Part shown: piece by piece, positions 34,341-46,709 of the stretch
How the letters are laid out: every line of letters begins with the position of its first letter
How positions within the stretch are numbered: position 1 is the stretch's first letter
DNA from: Limonium bicolor
Lineage: Eukaryota; Streptophyta; Magnoliopsida; Caryophyllales; Plumbaginaceae
DNA length: 64,000 nucleotides
Reading direction: 5' to 3'
Assembly (NCBI GenBank): GCA_023374045.1
Contig: CM041777.1
Location: 484,569,594-484,633,593 of the forward strand
Notes under the pieces: model-generated
Seen by the model: only the letters and a program-made list of their open reading frames with translations
What the model was told of the DNA's origin: nothing
Databases searched by the model: none
Program-made: the position numbers and the translations under genes

Positions 34341-35701
34341 AAATTCGGCCATGGATTCTTCAAACAGCTCATCTACGAAAACATTGAACCTCTTGCTACT
34401 GAAAACCAACTGACATTAGCCAAAATACCACAGTCCCTGACTCGTTTCAAAACCCTCACCTGACGTAAAATCTCTAACCCCTAAAGAAACTACTATGGTA
34501 AGCGATGATGACTCCTCCGCCATTCCAACTGAGGATGACATTCCACTGGCTAAAACTTGTCGTCGGTTGCGCACACCCGCCAGAAAGGTCTCCTTGGGTG
34601 TCGAGGATGCTTCATCAGTGATTCCAAAGCGCAAAGATAACGATTCTCTAGTCACGCAACCGCGGTCGTCGAAAAAGGCTGAAGTCTGTGGCACGACCTC
34701 ATTCAAAATTGAAAGCGAAGGAGTTTCATCAAGAAAGGTTACGAAATCCAGGTTGTTCATTTCCTCAAAAACCTATTTTTAATCGTGCTATGCTTGAATC
34801 CGACATTATTCCTGGCAAGCTGGTAGATTGTGAATGGCTGGGTAAGAATTCCCTGGAATCTTTAGTGGAGATTATGAAGTTTCAAGGTTGGGATAGGTTG
34901 TTTAATTCTGAAACCACATACTACCCGGAACTATTGTTTCCGTTTGTTATGAATTTGGAATTTGTTTCACCATATGAGTTTAAGACTGAAGTGGTTGGAA
35001 TCAAGATGATAATCTCTCTTGCATGGCTTGCTATGATTATTGAAGTACCTCTAGATGGGTTAGCTGAGTTCAATACTCAGAAAGTGGATGTGGCACCTCA
35101 TTCTGACGTAGTACACATTTTGGTTTGTCTCGTGCCAATTCTAGACTCAAACACTATCCACAGAGGGATTTGGGTGTTTTACCAAGGTTATTACATCTGC
35201 TTTCTTATCAAACAATTTTTTCATGTTCTGATATGCGTGACAAGGTCACTCCTGTTGATTTGGGGTTAATGTGGTGTTAGACAAAAAGATTCAACTTTCA
35301 TTGCCAAGAATCATTATTTCTCATTTGCGGTCAGTTGTAAATAGCTCCAAGCCTTCAATTCCTTATCCCTTCTGGATGACTAAGGTTCTTTGTCATTTTA
35401 AGCTTGTTCTGGATGATACGTACTACATTTCTGCTCAACCAACTAACTACCTGGTTGTTTCACTCTATCCAAGATGGGACTGGAACTGACAGAAACAAGC
35501 AGGCAGTTCAAACAGACGGTGCAACATGAAGAGAAGACTGGCCATGCTACTGCCTCTACTTCTTTTCTGCTACAGTCAGTCCTAGACTCAATGGTAGCGA
35601 TGGAGAAGCGCTTAATGGATAGGATAAATCTTCTGGAGGAAAAGTTAAACGTTTTGATGACTGTGACTAATTCCTCATCTGAACAATCAGAAAAGTTTTA
35701 G
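34341..35701 (+). pseudogene. post-pol accessory ORF of copia element, putative plant transposon domain and coiled coil
   Basis: Pieces in several frames: a Ser/Thr/Arg-rich N-terminal part (34495-34782), then 34784-35269 with FNRAMLESDIIPGK, CEWLGKNSLESLVEIMKFQGW, YYPELLFPFVMNLEF and ISLAWLAMIIEVPLDG, then HLRSVVNSS and FKLVLDDTYYIS, and finally (35474-35701) a heptad-like tail MVAMEKRLMDRINLLEEKLN. The GW..LF, YPEL..F and L..I..VP.DG pattern is that of the putative plant transposon protein domain also present at 1548-2703. It occupies the position called 'env-like' in SIRE-type elements. There is no clear signal peptide or fusion peptide, so an envelope role is unsupported. Confidence 0.6.
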
Positions 35702-36218
35702 TTTTAGTTGGATTGTATCCTACCCCTCCCCTCATTGACACTTACTATTTTTTGCTATATCTTACTTCTTTTTGATGTGGCAAAGAGGGGAAAATTGGAA
35801 GTCTTTAAAGTTGGAAGTCTCGGATACTTACTTTGGTTGACGTTTACTTTTGGTGACTGCTGGGTTTGTTTAGACATTACTGCTTTGTGTTCGTATGCCG
35901 TATACTCTGTCTAGCTCGGCGTTGTAAGATTGTTATAATCTTTAGCTGAATTTGTTTGACATCTAACCTACAGCCTTGATCTAGCATATATTTACTATCT
36001 GTGGTTTTATAGTTGAAACACTTGATGCTTGAAAAGTCGTTTAGTTTTTGGTTTAAAAAAAGAGCACAAGTAATTAACACGGAAGAGTGAAATTCAGGGG
36101 GAACAATCAAGTTGTGATCATGTTGTTGTTGGTGGATATCAAGGCAAAAACTCGAGGAACCAGCTGGTCATCTTCGAAGAACTTTTGTTGAGTTCAAGAC
36201 TTCAATAGTTTGCCGCAT
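35702..36218 (+). other. 3' non-coding region of copia element
   Basis: No gene supported. Leads into the polypurine tract. Confidence 0.6.
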
Positions 36219-36232
36219 CAAAAGGGGGAAAC
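36219..36232 (+). other. polypurine tract
   Basis: CAAAAGGGGGAAAC directly before the 3' LTR, the plus-strand primer site. Confidence 0.9.
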
Positions 36233-36782
36233 TGTTGTTGCTGTTTTGATTGGCAAACTCGGTTCAGGACTGACGCCTATGCTGAGTATTACGAAACGAA
36301 GTTTGTCAGTCTTGAACTTATAAGCACGCGAAGGATAAAATAACAAATAAGATTATACGCATCTGTAAAGATAAAAATCTTATTTGATAGATTTCCATAA
36401 TGTTCCGTATCTATATAAACAGAAGAAAACTAGTTTGAAAAGTTTTTCCGAAAAGAAAGAAAAGAGGAGAAAAGTATATACGGCTGTGAGAGCTAGGGTT
36501 TGAAGTTTTGTCAAAAGTGTTTCCTTTCCATATTGAGACGGTATTAGCTGTACAAAGTAAGATCAAGTGTTGATTGAAATGTGAGAGTTAAGAAATGTAT
36601 GTATTCTTAACGTGTTGAGAGTTTAGATCTCGGTGAAAGTAGTGTTGTAAAAGCACTACGTGCTTCTTGTGTATCGAGTGTGATACGTGATTCTAAGTAA
36701 CAGATTCAGTTTTCATTTTTCCCTTGTCATCGTTATCTGCCTAAACTCTCAGTTCAATTCTCACACACAGTAGGTTTCTTCA
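36233..36782 (+). repeat. 3' LTR of copia element
   Basis: 550 bp, starting TGTTGTTGCTG and ending GTTTCTTCA. It differs from the 5' LTR by scattered substitutions and small indels. Confidence 0.9.
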
Positions 36783-38665
36783 AACTCAGTATTCCCTCAA
36801 CAAGAGCCACCACAAGAACGACGACAAAGGTCTCCCCCACCACCACCCCAACAATCTCCCCTGCGAGATTCTCATCTACACACTGAAGGCCATATAAATA
36901 TGGAATTCCCATTGCACATGAAAGAAAAATTGGACAGAAGTGTAGTAATCAACTCCTCAACGGACTCGCACACGGAAGAAATCATAGAGAGTCTTGGAGA
37001 TTGGGGAAGGGAAATCGAAAGTATCACAAGCCTATCCAGGACAAGATACGTGATAACCCTAAAATCACAGGAAAAGGCGGATAGGTTCATCTGCTCTGAG
37101 GTCGGAGCAGTACAAGGATGGGAGAAAAGGTTCTGGCACCCTACTGATCAACAAATAAGACGTCGCACTACCATTGCCATCAGAGGAGTCCCAATTCAAG
37201 CTTGGTCGGAAACGACAATCCACTCCGTTACACGCCACCTGGGCAACATCCTCACAATTGACACGGATATGCATCGACTACCAAAATTTCTAGAGGCCCA
37301 CGCCACGCTTGAAACCAAACGCATGGCAATCATCAATGAGGAAAGGACAATGGATATAGAAGGCATGATCTATAACATAGGGATAATTGAGTATTGGTCG
37401 GAAGATCTGTCCGAGCATAATCAGGAAAACAAAACGGATCTACCACCTCAACCTGAGAAACAGACGACGAGCGGCGAATGGCGGAGAACAGAAGATCTAC
37501 ATACTGAAACGACGCCATCCGCACATTTCCAGGCCCCAGTCCAGTTCTCACTAAACCAAACAACGACATCTTCGACGTATCAGCCTGAAGCCAATTTTGT
37601 AAAACCCCTAGAAGTATTTTTGTTTTTCCCCAACAAATCAGGATACCGAAACAACACTTATGTCGATACATTCCATGTGAAAAAGAGAATAATAACCGCC
37701 TGCACATTCCTCGATAAAAGGTGAAAAGATTTACTTTCTCGAGGAAATTCCACGCCCGCTAAGTCCCTTCAGACTCTCTAAAATGGGCATAACCGTTCAC
37801 ATACAAAAGCGTGTTCTCGAGAGCACCAATCCCAATAACCGCTTTCCTGAAGAGACGCGCCTCATGATAAAATCATTCAATTCCTTGCAGCATCCACCAA
37901 TTTCGAATGTACGAGGTAGCCGCTCTCATTCTGAAACCCAATCATCACCCTTCTCTGCAGCACCCAGTCAATTAATATCTCCTCTCACACACTTCGAACA
38001 ACATGATGATGTCGGGTCGCCTCTCACAGAATCCCAAAACTCCTACACCTCACTCCCTCTTTCCCCTCTTCCAGACACACAAACAATCATTCAACCAACT
38101 CCTATCTCTCCTCCACCATTGCACTCACGAGATATCCTAAAAACTCAGTCACTTTCCCCCACTCTGATTGACAATCAGTCACATCTCTTAAATTCTCCTC
38201 GCACACCAACGTCTCTCCCATCTGTGAATGTTATCCCCCAATCCCTCAACTCCCTTCCTTTTTGTTCGCCGAGTGCCCCCCCCCCCCCCTCCTCTCTCCT
38301 TTCCCGCTTCCCAAATTCCGGGTATTAATCTAGAAGTGGTTCTTTCTCCTGATAGCTCGTCAACAAGTTTTGGTCCTTCTTCGTCTCACATTACCTCTTC
38401 TTCCCCTCCTCCTAGTCCTTCTCTTATTGAAGCCCAAGCCTGTCTCGATTTTAGCCTTAGGCTTGGCTGTCATTATCCTAATCCAGAAACTTCCTTTCAA
38501 AACTTTAGGCATATCCTTAAGCGTAATAATCAAGCCCAGGATAAGCCAGGTCCTAAACAGTTCACGAGACCTTCTCCGCTGGCAAAAGGCGGCACTCACA
38601 ATCTCTCCCGACCGGTGGCCAAAGCTAGAGTGAAAAGCTCACACCCCCCGTCATCAAAATATTAG
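36783..38665 (+). pseudogene. LINE ORF1 3' part, DUF4283-like and Pro/Ser-rich tail
   Basis: Resumes after the copia insertion with a Gln/Pro/Arg-rich linker, then from about 36900: MEFPLHMKEKLDRSVVINSS, IIESLGDWGREIESITSLS, YVITLKSQEKADRFI, FWHPTDQQIRRRTTIAIRGV, PIQAWSETTIHSV, HLGNILTIDTDMHRLPKF. The pattern (RSV, W, L, GVP...W.E..., R.LG..L.ID) is that of the DUF4283-type domain of plant L1 ORF1 proteins. A stop at 37722 and frame changes near 37770 and 38320 separate a long Ser/Pro/Thr-rich tail that ends at 38665. A C-run at 38278-38289 causes one of the breaks. ORF2 is missing: LTR C begins about 100 bp later. Confidence 0.7.
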
Positions 38666-40144
38666 AAACTCCCGGCATTAGATGATCCATGATCACGAAG
38701 AAGAGGAAAGCTAATATATAACCCCGCCGGCGGAGATCTATGATACAATCGAAATGAGATGAACAGTAGGTGTTATTTCCATATATCCTCTGCTACTATG
38801 CAGCCGATGTAGCTTGTATGTTTACACGATTGGAGAGCATATAGCGACAAAGGATCGTATAGTACAAAAACTGCACCATTGGAATCCCCTCCTCTTGAGC
38901 TTCATTTTTCACCTTTCAAAAGTTGAAAAGCTCACACTCCATCACCATGGTTGTAGCTCATTTTGGAGCTTGAAGACCACCATTGGAAGCACCTTCATCT
39001 CCTTATCATTCTAAGGTAAAAAGAAGTTCGAAAATCTACCATTTCTAGCCTTCCTTGGATATTAAAAGTTCCAGAATTTTTATGCTCCTTGTTCCTCCAT
39101 TCCAGCCGGTTTTGGTGTACATTTTTGGTTCTGAAACCTTCCTCTCTTGCTAGTCAAGAACTCCACTTAGTGATTGGAAGGTAACATCTCATTTTTAAGC
39201 TTTACACCCTTCTTGTAGTTTAGGGCTGATTTTAGAAGTTTAGAAATTTCCTTAATGCTCATTAGAGCTCTTGGAATGGTTGTAGCATTAGGAGGGAATC
39301 CCTCTTGAATCGGTTGAGGAAGGAAGAACAAAGAAGAAAGAAGAAAGGAGAAAAGAAAGGAAGGAAAGAAAGAAAACTAGAACTACAAGGTAAATGCTCT
39401 TACCTTGAGCTGGTTTGGTATACCTTATTGTAACAGATTTGAAATGCTTGAAATGAGTAATTAATATTGTTTTGAGTATTAGTTAGCTTGTGGCTTAATG
39501 AGGAAGAGAATTAAATTGTTTTGGAGCTGTTGAAAGATGATTAAAAGCTTGGGAAAACCTTGAGAAATAAATGATGTTGTGCAGGAATTAAATGGGTGGT
39601 TAATACCTAGTATTTGTGTTGATAATGTACATAATGAACAGGGCTGTTGAACTAAGTGTTGTGGATGGGATTGATGAACACAATAATGTGGTGAGAATGG
39701 TTAGAAAAGTAGGGAACCTCTGTCAAAATTTGTCTAGAAACTAAGGGACTTAAGTGTTGTAAGGAGAAGAGAATAACCTAGGAAATAACTAGGTGTATCT
39801 TGGTAATTAAAATGTGTAGTTAACCATGTTAAGAACTAGGGAGGAAGATAATGTAATTTGAACTCTAGTAATGGCATTAGTTGAGAGAACATTGGATGGT
39901 AAGAATGAAAGTTAAAATCTGTAGCATAGAAGAAACAAAATCTGTAGCACAAGGGTGTAGGAAAACATGAGTGGAAAAATTGCGTAAGGAAACCAAGGAT
40001 TGAATGATGAGTTTAATGAATGCACTAAGGTAATTTAGAGGGTCTAATTAGTGTTAAAACATGTTAGATTACATGTAGGAAGATTGGGGAAGAAATGGGT
40101 AGAAGGAGGAAGTTGAAACAAATTCAGTAGGGCAATTCTGACCT

Positions 40145-40394
40145 CGACCGACCCAGAGGGTTGAGTCGGTCGTGGGTCAGTCGGATTAAAAACCTTCAAA
40201 AGTAAACCTTCTGACCTCGACCGACCCAGAAAGGGTGAGTCGGTCGTGGTTCGGTCGGGCAAGAGTTTTCCAAACTCGAAGTTTCTGACTTCGACCGACC
40301 CAGGAGGTTGGGTCGGTCGTGGGTCGGTCGAGATGGATTCCAGGGCCGATTTCTTTCTGACTTGGACCGACCCAGAGGGGTTTGGGTCGGTCGG
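40145..40394 (+). repeat. hairpin array in LTR C, four units
   Basis: Units at about 40145, 40218, 40292 and 40365 (spacing about 73 bp). Each has CGACCGACCCA (last unit GGACCGACCCA) and a complementary TGGGTCGGTCG-type arm (first two variant) around a G-rich loop. Confidence 0.8.
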
Positions 40395-40430
40395 GTCACA
40401 CATGGGTCGGTCAGGTCCAAATAAAAAAAT

Positions 40431-40432
40431 AA

Positions 40433-40466
<34 letters not shown>

Positions 40467-40480
40467 ATGTATACATGTAC
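40431..40480. repeat. AT/GT microsatellite
   Basis: A run of AT dinucleotides followed by a run of GT dinucleotides and mixed ATGT, in LTR C. Confidence 0.9.
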
Positions 40481-41549
40481 ATGCATATGTGGCATTAGTA
40501 TTAGAGTAATGATGGTAAGAAATATGTAGATAAGTAAGAAAGCAAGTTTAAGAATAATGAGAAGGGAATGATTTTCATAACTAAGTACGAATTGTAAAGA
40601 ACTAGTAAGTGTACATTAGAAATAGTAATGACAGAATGAGTTAGGTCAATAATAGATCATTGATCGTACAACTCCATGTATGTATAGGAATCGAATAGTT
40701 GAACACCGAAGAAAAGTCGGAGTTCGAGTACGATGGTGAACGGTATGATTTTCTTATGCCCGGTATGCTACCTTGGTTACCTGATTTGTGTGTTTATGTG
40801 ATCATCTAAATAAGATAAATGCACGAATTGGGTTTAATGCACGTGCTTGTGCTCGTATTATATTGTCCTTGTTGTATTGTCTTGAACCTATAGTTTGTAT
40901 AATTCATGAAATGTATGGATGTGAATGAAGTGTATGTGTGGCCTTGATGTGTAGTGTACTAACCCATTGTATGGGAAGAAGGACTTCTAACTAACTCCTA
41001 ACTATCTATCTAACATTTCTAACTTGAGAAATTGGTAATTAGGAGTATGTAGAAGTCCGATATAGTTTCGGCCACGCGTGAGGATGAGGAGACACAAGAG
41101 GTTGGATCCGATTCCTGGCCTTAATCTTTTCCATGGACCAAATCCCTTAAGTGGGTAGCATCCTGGATTAGTGAGCCACCCTAAAGCCCGGTGGTGGGAT
41201 ATTGTAGTCCCTGCCCGGAGGTCATACCGACTTGACTCGAGTAAGTAAGTAAGAAAGAAAAGTAATTGTAAGAGTAAAGGTCCTAACTGGTGTAAGTCAA
41301 GGATCTCGAGTAAAAGAGTAATGTATACCCGATTAACCTGGGTGGGTAAAGAAGCTAACAAGTATTGTGCATGTATTGGAGAAGTGTATCTCCGTATTTC
41401 GGTAAGTATGACAGTTGGCTTGTATTGTCTTCCTTGTATGTATGGAATGGAATGTATGTATGTTCTACGATGTGAATGTATTGTTACTTATAAAAGCATG
41501 TATGCATGTATAATAAACGAATCGCAGGTATTCGACCAAGTAGTCGGCG

Positions 41550-41572
41550 TACCCCCGTTAGCACGCGGGGTA
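41550..41572 (+). other. third LTR stem-loop (TACCCC/GGGGTA), copy C
   Basis: Preceded by TAGTCGGCG as in copy B. The loop keeps GTTAGCACG while both stem arms differ from B in a compensating way. Confidence 0.6.
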
Positions 41573-41600
41573 TGTGAATTTCATATGTAGCTTTTGCTGA

Positions 41601-41612
41601 GCCCCTTGGGGC
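41601..41612 (+). other. second LTR stem-loop (GCCCC/GGGGC), copy C
   Basis: Stem around TT after TTTGCTGA, followed by a T-run, at the same position as the palindrome at 16878. Confidence 0.65.
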
Positions 41613-41972
41613 ACTGTTTTTATTTCCACAGGTACCCGGGGGAATTGAAGGTCGAGTTAGGGCCATGATGATTCTTTTGCGTAGTTAGGATGTGAATGGT
41701 GTACCGAATTGTACACGGATTATGCCTTTTTGATTAGCCGATGTACCATGTGGTACACCCTTTTGGACATTGGAAATCATGAATTTGGTAAGAATGAGAG
41801 GTTGTATAAACTCATAGCTTTTGGCAGACTTATAGAAGCTCGGATGTAATTAATATACTTTTGTATACTCGGTAATCAAGAATGTAAGTAAGCGTTGGGA
41901 ACGTAATGGAAGTATTTATGTTGCTCGGTATATTCTAGTCCTCAGACCGTTACAATAAGTAGCATGAGCCTA

Positions 41973-41993
41973 GTTAGTCATGGGATGGCTAAC
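41973..41993 (+). other. conserved LTR terminal stem-loop, copy C
   Basis: Arms GTTAGTCAT and ATGGCTAAC pair over 9 bp (one G-T) around GGG, 103 bp before the LTR end, followed by GGCGTTGTATCACCC. Confidence 0.7.
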
Positions 41994-42096
41994 GGCGTTG
42001 TATCACCCGCCGGGAGTACATAGGTATCCGCTGCATGTAGAGTAATTATAGAGATGATTAGAGGATAATGAAAGGATTAGCGGTTGGGGTGTTACA

Positions 42097-43587
42097 AGGG
42101 GAAACCGAAATAATTCTCCTCAACGCGCGGCTGGCCCTATTCTTGATCAAGACCTGAAAAGAAACCAAAATCAAAGGGAACAAGTTTAGAAAAATTCACC
42201 TATAGTTGGTCTCACGATGGAGCAGGTAGATCAATTCGCCAAGTACATGCAGTAGAAAAATTTGAACACTCAAGATCAAAATATCAACACTTTTGGGAGT
42301 TTTTATGGTAATTGCATCTCTACTAATCTTCTTAATTTATAGTTTGACAATAATTGTTTCCTAACGAGCTGAATAGATTATGGATACTTGTTTCTAGAGC
42401 GTTAGAACATGTGACAGGAAACAAGAATATGATGAATAAGTTCATATCATTACCTGAAAATAAAAACTTAACATTACCCGATGGATAAAAATGTAAAGTT
42501 AATAGTTCTGGTAGTGTTGCAATTTGTGAAGATTTTGATTTGTCTGATGTTCTTTTGGTGCCTACTTTTATGTTCAACCTAATTTCAGTAAGTAAATTGA
42601 CAGCTCAATTGAATGTGAATGTCATTTTTTTCCAATACTCACTGTTCTTGTGGGATTGTGAAACTAAATTTCAAAGTAGGGTTGGATATCTACATCAGGG
42701 ATTGCTTTTCTTATATGCCCTTTGTTTGAGAAATGTTTTGACAGAAGCTAGAAAACTTAGTTCTGTTGTTTTAGTTTCCAAAGGGAAACAATGGATAGTG
42801 AGGTTTCTAAGGATCTCTTGGTGCGGCATAGCAAACTAGGGCATATCCCTAGTAAAAAATTGTTCAAATGCAACTGGGCAGAACTTTCCCCTCTGTTGAC
42901 ATTTTACCTTGTACCTTTTGTTTAAAGCCAAAGGAAAAAGGCTCAAATTTCACAATTCCGAATTAAAAGCATTTATCCTTTCTCTATGTTGCATGTAGTC
43001 ATATGTGGTCCTATGAGGACACAAACTACTAAGGGTACCATTACATTTTAACAATGGTAGATGATTTTACAAGAGGCACTTGGATAAAACTTCTCAAACA
43101 AAAATCAGAAGCCTTAAGATTTATAAAGGAATTTATAATGCTTGTTGAACAACATTTTGAGCATAAGGTTAAAATTCTTAGATCAGATAATGCCAAAGAA
43201 TTAGGAGGATCTCAAGAACGCATTACTTTTATAAATAGAAAAGGGATAACACATCAAACTAGCTGCTCTCACACACCCATTAGAATGGGGTAGTTTAGAG
43301 AAAGCAAGGGCACTTAATGCAAATAACTAGGTCATTCCTTTTTCAATCTGGTTTACAAGCAGAATTCTGGGGACACACCCTGGAGTATGGTGCCTTCATT
43401 ATAAAAAGAATACCCACCAAAACCATAGAAAATATCACCCCTTTTCAAAAGTTATATGGGAATCTACCAGATTACACACAAATTAAGAACTTTGGATGTC
43501 TTTACTTTGTTACAAACATAAATCCCAACAGAGTCAAATTAGAACCAAGATCTACTGTTAGTATTTATCTAGGAAATGAAAAAAAAC
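42097..43587 (+). pseudogene. Ty1/copia protease-integrase remnant
   Basis: Pieces in changing frames: LPENKNLTLPDG, VAICEDFDLSDVLLVPTFMF, NLISVSKLTAQLNV (region after copia protease), SKDLLVRHSKLGHIPS (GAG_pre-integrase), then MVDDFTRGTWIKLLKQKSEA, EHKVKILRSDNAKEL, FQSGLQAEFWGHTLEYGAFI, TPFQKLYGNLPDY and NFGCLYFVTNINPNRVKLEP (integrase core and C-terminal part). It is a different copia lineage from the element at 25443. It is bounded by LTR C on the left and LTR A' on the right and is heavily degraded. Confidence 0.8.
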
Positions 43588-43693
43588 TAAAACACCCATA
43601 ATCCTAATCCTGTAATATAAGCGCAAGTCGTAGCATAACAAAATATAATTCGCAGCAAAAAATAAAACTATCTAACGTTTGGTGTTACACGCC

Positions 43694-43715
43694 GTTACTC
43701 ACCCATGTGAGTAAC
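43694..43715 (-). other. conserved LTR terminal stem-loop, copy A'
   Basis: Arms GTTACTCAC and GTGAGTAAC pair perfectly over 9 bp around CCAT (plus-strand reading), about 107 bp from the LTR end. Confidence 0.7.
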
Positions 43716-46152
43716 AAGGCAACCTTACTCCATCCATCAACTTCAACTCTCCACGCGTGATGACGAGATATGAGCAGTCTTTAAATTACAATCAAATCCA
43801 AACTGAGCAACTAAACCAAATACAACAAACTCCATAATACAATACATAATAAAACTAAAAGGTGTTTATTGTAACACATCAGCTACCTGTTGCCCCGCAC
43901 TCCGGCTTGTATCATCAATCAGTAACCTGAAATGTTTGGCCCATGAAGGCTAGCAAACGATATGCTGATGTATGCTAATGTAGTCCTAATCATTTGGGAT
44001 CCCTTAAGTCGTTTAGCCATCTTGATATAGATTCATTACATGTTGTACCGGTCTACAATAGTAATAATACTGTAAATGTTTAAATCAACACATAATAGTT
44101 CACCCAACAATATTATCACACAACAATAACCAATAACCAGAACCAAACAAGATACGCGTATTAATTAACTGTACTTGTTAGTTGGCCTCATGGCCCTTAC
44201 CCTTTTAACCAACCAATTAAGCTTTCCAATTAATTTCCACCTCGGCCATCATGTTAGGACAACCCTTATTAACTTGTTAAATGGACAGTAGTCCCTTGGG
44301 TCCAAAGGAACCTATTGCAGCTGACCTTATGGCCCTGGATATTTATTTGCCTTAAAGGCGTTTGATTTGGCCGAAGCTTGTGCACCAACAGTAGTGCCCT
44401 CTGCCATCATCGAATGTGGACGATGGATTCACTTGAGTGACTCTTCATAGTAGTCCCTCGTAGTGATCACGATGCGCAACCAGATAGTCGAAACTAACTG
44501 GATTCCTCTCTTTGTAAGTTAGCCCTTTAGTCAGTGATACAATATCCAATCCTTGAGTTAAGACTATACAGTTGACCATTAGTTAGGTTCTCGTAATACC
44601 TAAAGGTCATTTAGTCTTGTTCGAGTTTAGATGTATAAACTTCCAGTCATAAGACGTTCGCGTAAAATAAAACGCAATGGTGTCGAGCAATACAGTATAC
44701 AAGATAATATACATAAATCACAGATATCGCTCTTAACAATTAAACACACAACGTCGGACCTCAGGAAAATCCTTAGGACATTCAGACCACACAATTAACA
44801 TACCGTTCCACGTGAAAATTGCTAGCTTGATAGTTCACGCTTAGTAGTTTCTCCCCGTAACGCTGTTATATGTACATGCAAATACCGGGTAATGTAATTA
44901 CAACTAGTACTAACTATTACAGTACTGTTGATTTAGAACTAATACTCGTAGTATACTAACCCCCTATGTTCTTTATTTCTCCCTGTTATTTAACAGTGGT
45001 TCGAGGTAGTTTAACAGTCCGTTATTTTATGTTACAACTACATGTGATAATGAAATTCCATTTTAAGGTATATCTTCATCTCATTAATTATATATATTTT
45101 TGTTTTCACTATTCTATATCTTAATACAATTTGGTTATTTCTATTATAACCACAAGTATTTTATAAACTTTACATTATATCCAAAATACATTTTATACTA
45201 GTTTAATTCCTTACTTTATTAAATTAAAAAACCAACCTTATAAATTCGGTAGTTAAATATTGGACACATAACTTTGTAAATTACAAAATGACACATTAAT
45301 TTCGGTCTCTTACATATAATTTTCCCATATTACCATTTAACCCCAAAACTTTATATAAGTTACATAATAATTCATAAACTATAGTTTCAATATCTAATTC
45401 CCTAAAATACCGAAATGAACACTTATATATTTTCAATTTATGTTTCGGCCCATATTAATTCGGTTTTACACATACTTTATAAATTATATTCACCCCAAAA
45501 ATTTTAAACTTAATATTTTATGTCATAAATCATTTTAACCCAAAGTTTTTGGTCAAAACTTTGACCAAAGCTTAATTTCATAATTAATATTAATTACCAA
45601 GAAAATCATTAGTAATTTGGTTTCACTCTACACTTTCCATAAATTACAAAATAGCCCCAAAACTTTATAAAATGTTATTTTAACACTAAACACTTGTTTA
45701 AATTCACCAAAATTCATAATATTAAATCCTACCTTATTATATCATAATTATGCTAATAGTCTCCTAACTCTCGGCAATGACATATAATACCTTATACTTT
45801 TCAAAATTTACATTTTAGCCACATAATTTAATAAATTGTCATTTAAATACTTGTAGCTATTTTAATACTCCCAAAATTATAATATAAGCTAATACACTTA
45901 TATACTTCAAAAATCACCAAATGAAATACTTTGTTCTCGGCTGTAACAATATTTTACCATATGGTTTCAAAACTTGATTTATATCTTATAATAAGTATAT
46001 AAATGTATATAAGCCATATAACACTTCTAAAAATTATGTTAATGACTTAGGCTGATTATAAGCCAAAAATAAAACATTTAACTCCTAGGATATTCGGCCT
46101 TAATCTTTATGTATCATAAATAATTTTTATAACCTAAAAATTATATCTTAAG

Positions 46153-46709
46153 CAGAGGTGATCATCCGGGCGGGCGGGCCGGGTTCGGGCCGGGCCAGGG
46201 AGATTTTTTGGGCCCGTCGGCCTACTCATGGAGACCGGGCCCGATTTTTTATATCTCCGGGCCGGGCCGGGCTAGGCCCGGGTTTTTTTTCCAGCTCTGC
46301 CGGTGCCCGGCCCGCCCGGCCCAGTTATTTACTTATTTTTATTTTTCACATAAAAAAAATTAAAAAATATATATAATTAATTTCAAAATCATTATTATAT
46401 ATAAAAATTTGAGTAAATTTTATATTATATGTATATTTAATATAATTTTGATATATGTATTAATCAAATAATTAAGATATACATTATTTTATATATATTT
46501 TTAAAAAATAATAAATAATATTGAAAACCGGGCCGGACGGGCTTGGCCCGCGGGTTTGAAAATTTACCGCGGCCCGGCCCGGTTTTTTATTCGGGCTCGT
46601 TTTTTTGTCCAAGCCCGCCCGAACAGCCCGTCGGGTTCGGGCTTACCGGGCTTTTTTCCGGGCCGGGCCGGGTCGGATCGCCGGGCCGGACAGGTTTTGA
46701 GCACCTCTA
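46153..46709. mobile_element. GC-rich hAT-type MITE, 557 bp, with 8-bp TSD
   Basis: Perfect 8-bp duplication ATCTTAAG (46145-46152 and 46710-46717). Termini CAGAGGTGATCA and (complement) TAGAGGTGCTCA are short TIRs. The ends are runs of GGGCC/CGGG words and the middle is AT-rich, so it can fold back on itself. The Arg/Gly/Pro-rich ORFs here are compositional. No transposase. Confidence 0.9.

Larger units (their letters stand above)
25443..36782 (+). mobile_element. Ty1/copia retrotransposon, 11.3 kb including nested solo LTR
   Basis: LTRs at 25443-26002 and 36233-36782 (about 95% alike by eye), PBS at 26005, PPT at 36219, gag-pro-int-RT-RNase H in copia order, and a 3-kb region after pol with a second ORF. 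Flanks AACTT (25438-25442) and AACTC (36783-36787) form a target duplication with one mismatch. The [12 protein letters not shown] and GCSRHMSGDKK wording and a post-pol ORF point to the SIRE/Maximus-like branch, although a 560-bp LTR is short for that group. Multiple stops and frameshifts make it inactive. It inserted into a LINE and was later hit by a solo LTR (29325-31596). Confidence 0.9.
38771..42096 (+). repeat. LTR copy C (plus orientation)
   Basis: Ends GGGGTGTTACA at 42096; the left end is placed at TGTTAT (38771) by length comparison with LTR B. It shares 39890-40125 and 41521-42096 features with B. The hairpin array is at 40145-40394, stem-loops at 41550, 41601 and 41973. No PBS follows. 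The left flank is LINE and the right flank copia, with no matching target duplication, so it is not a simple solo insertion. Confidence 0.6.

Noticed and set aside
34341..35701. Envelope gene
   Set aside because: Position suits the env-like label, but no signal peptide, fusion peptide or clear transmembrane anchor was seen; the sequence fits the putative plant transposon domain better.
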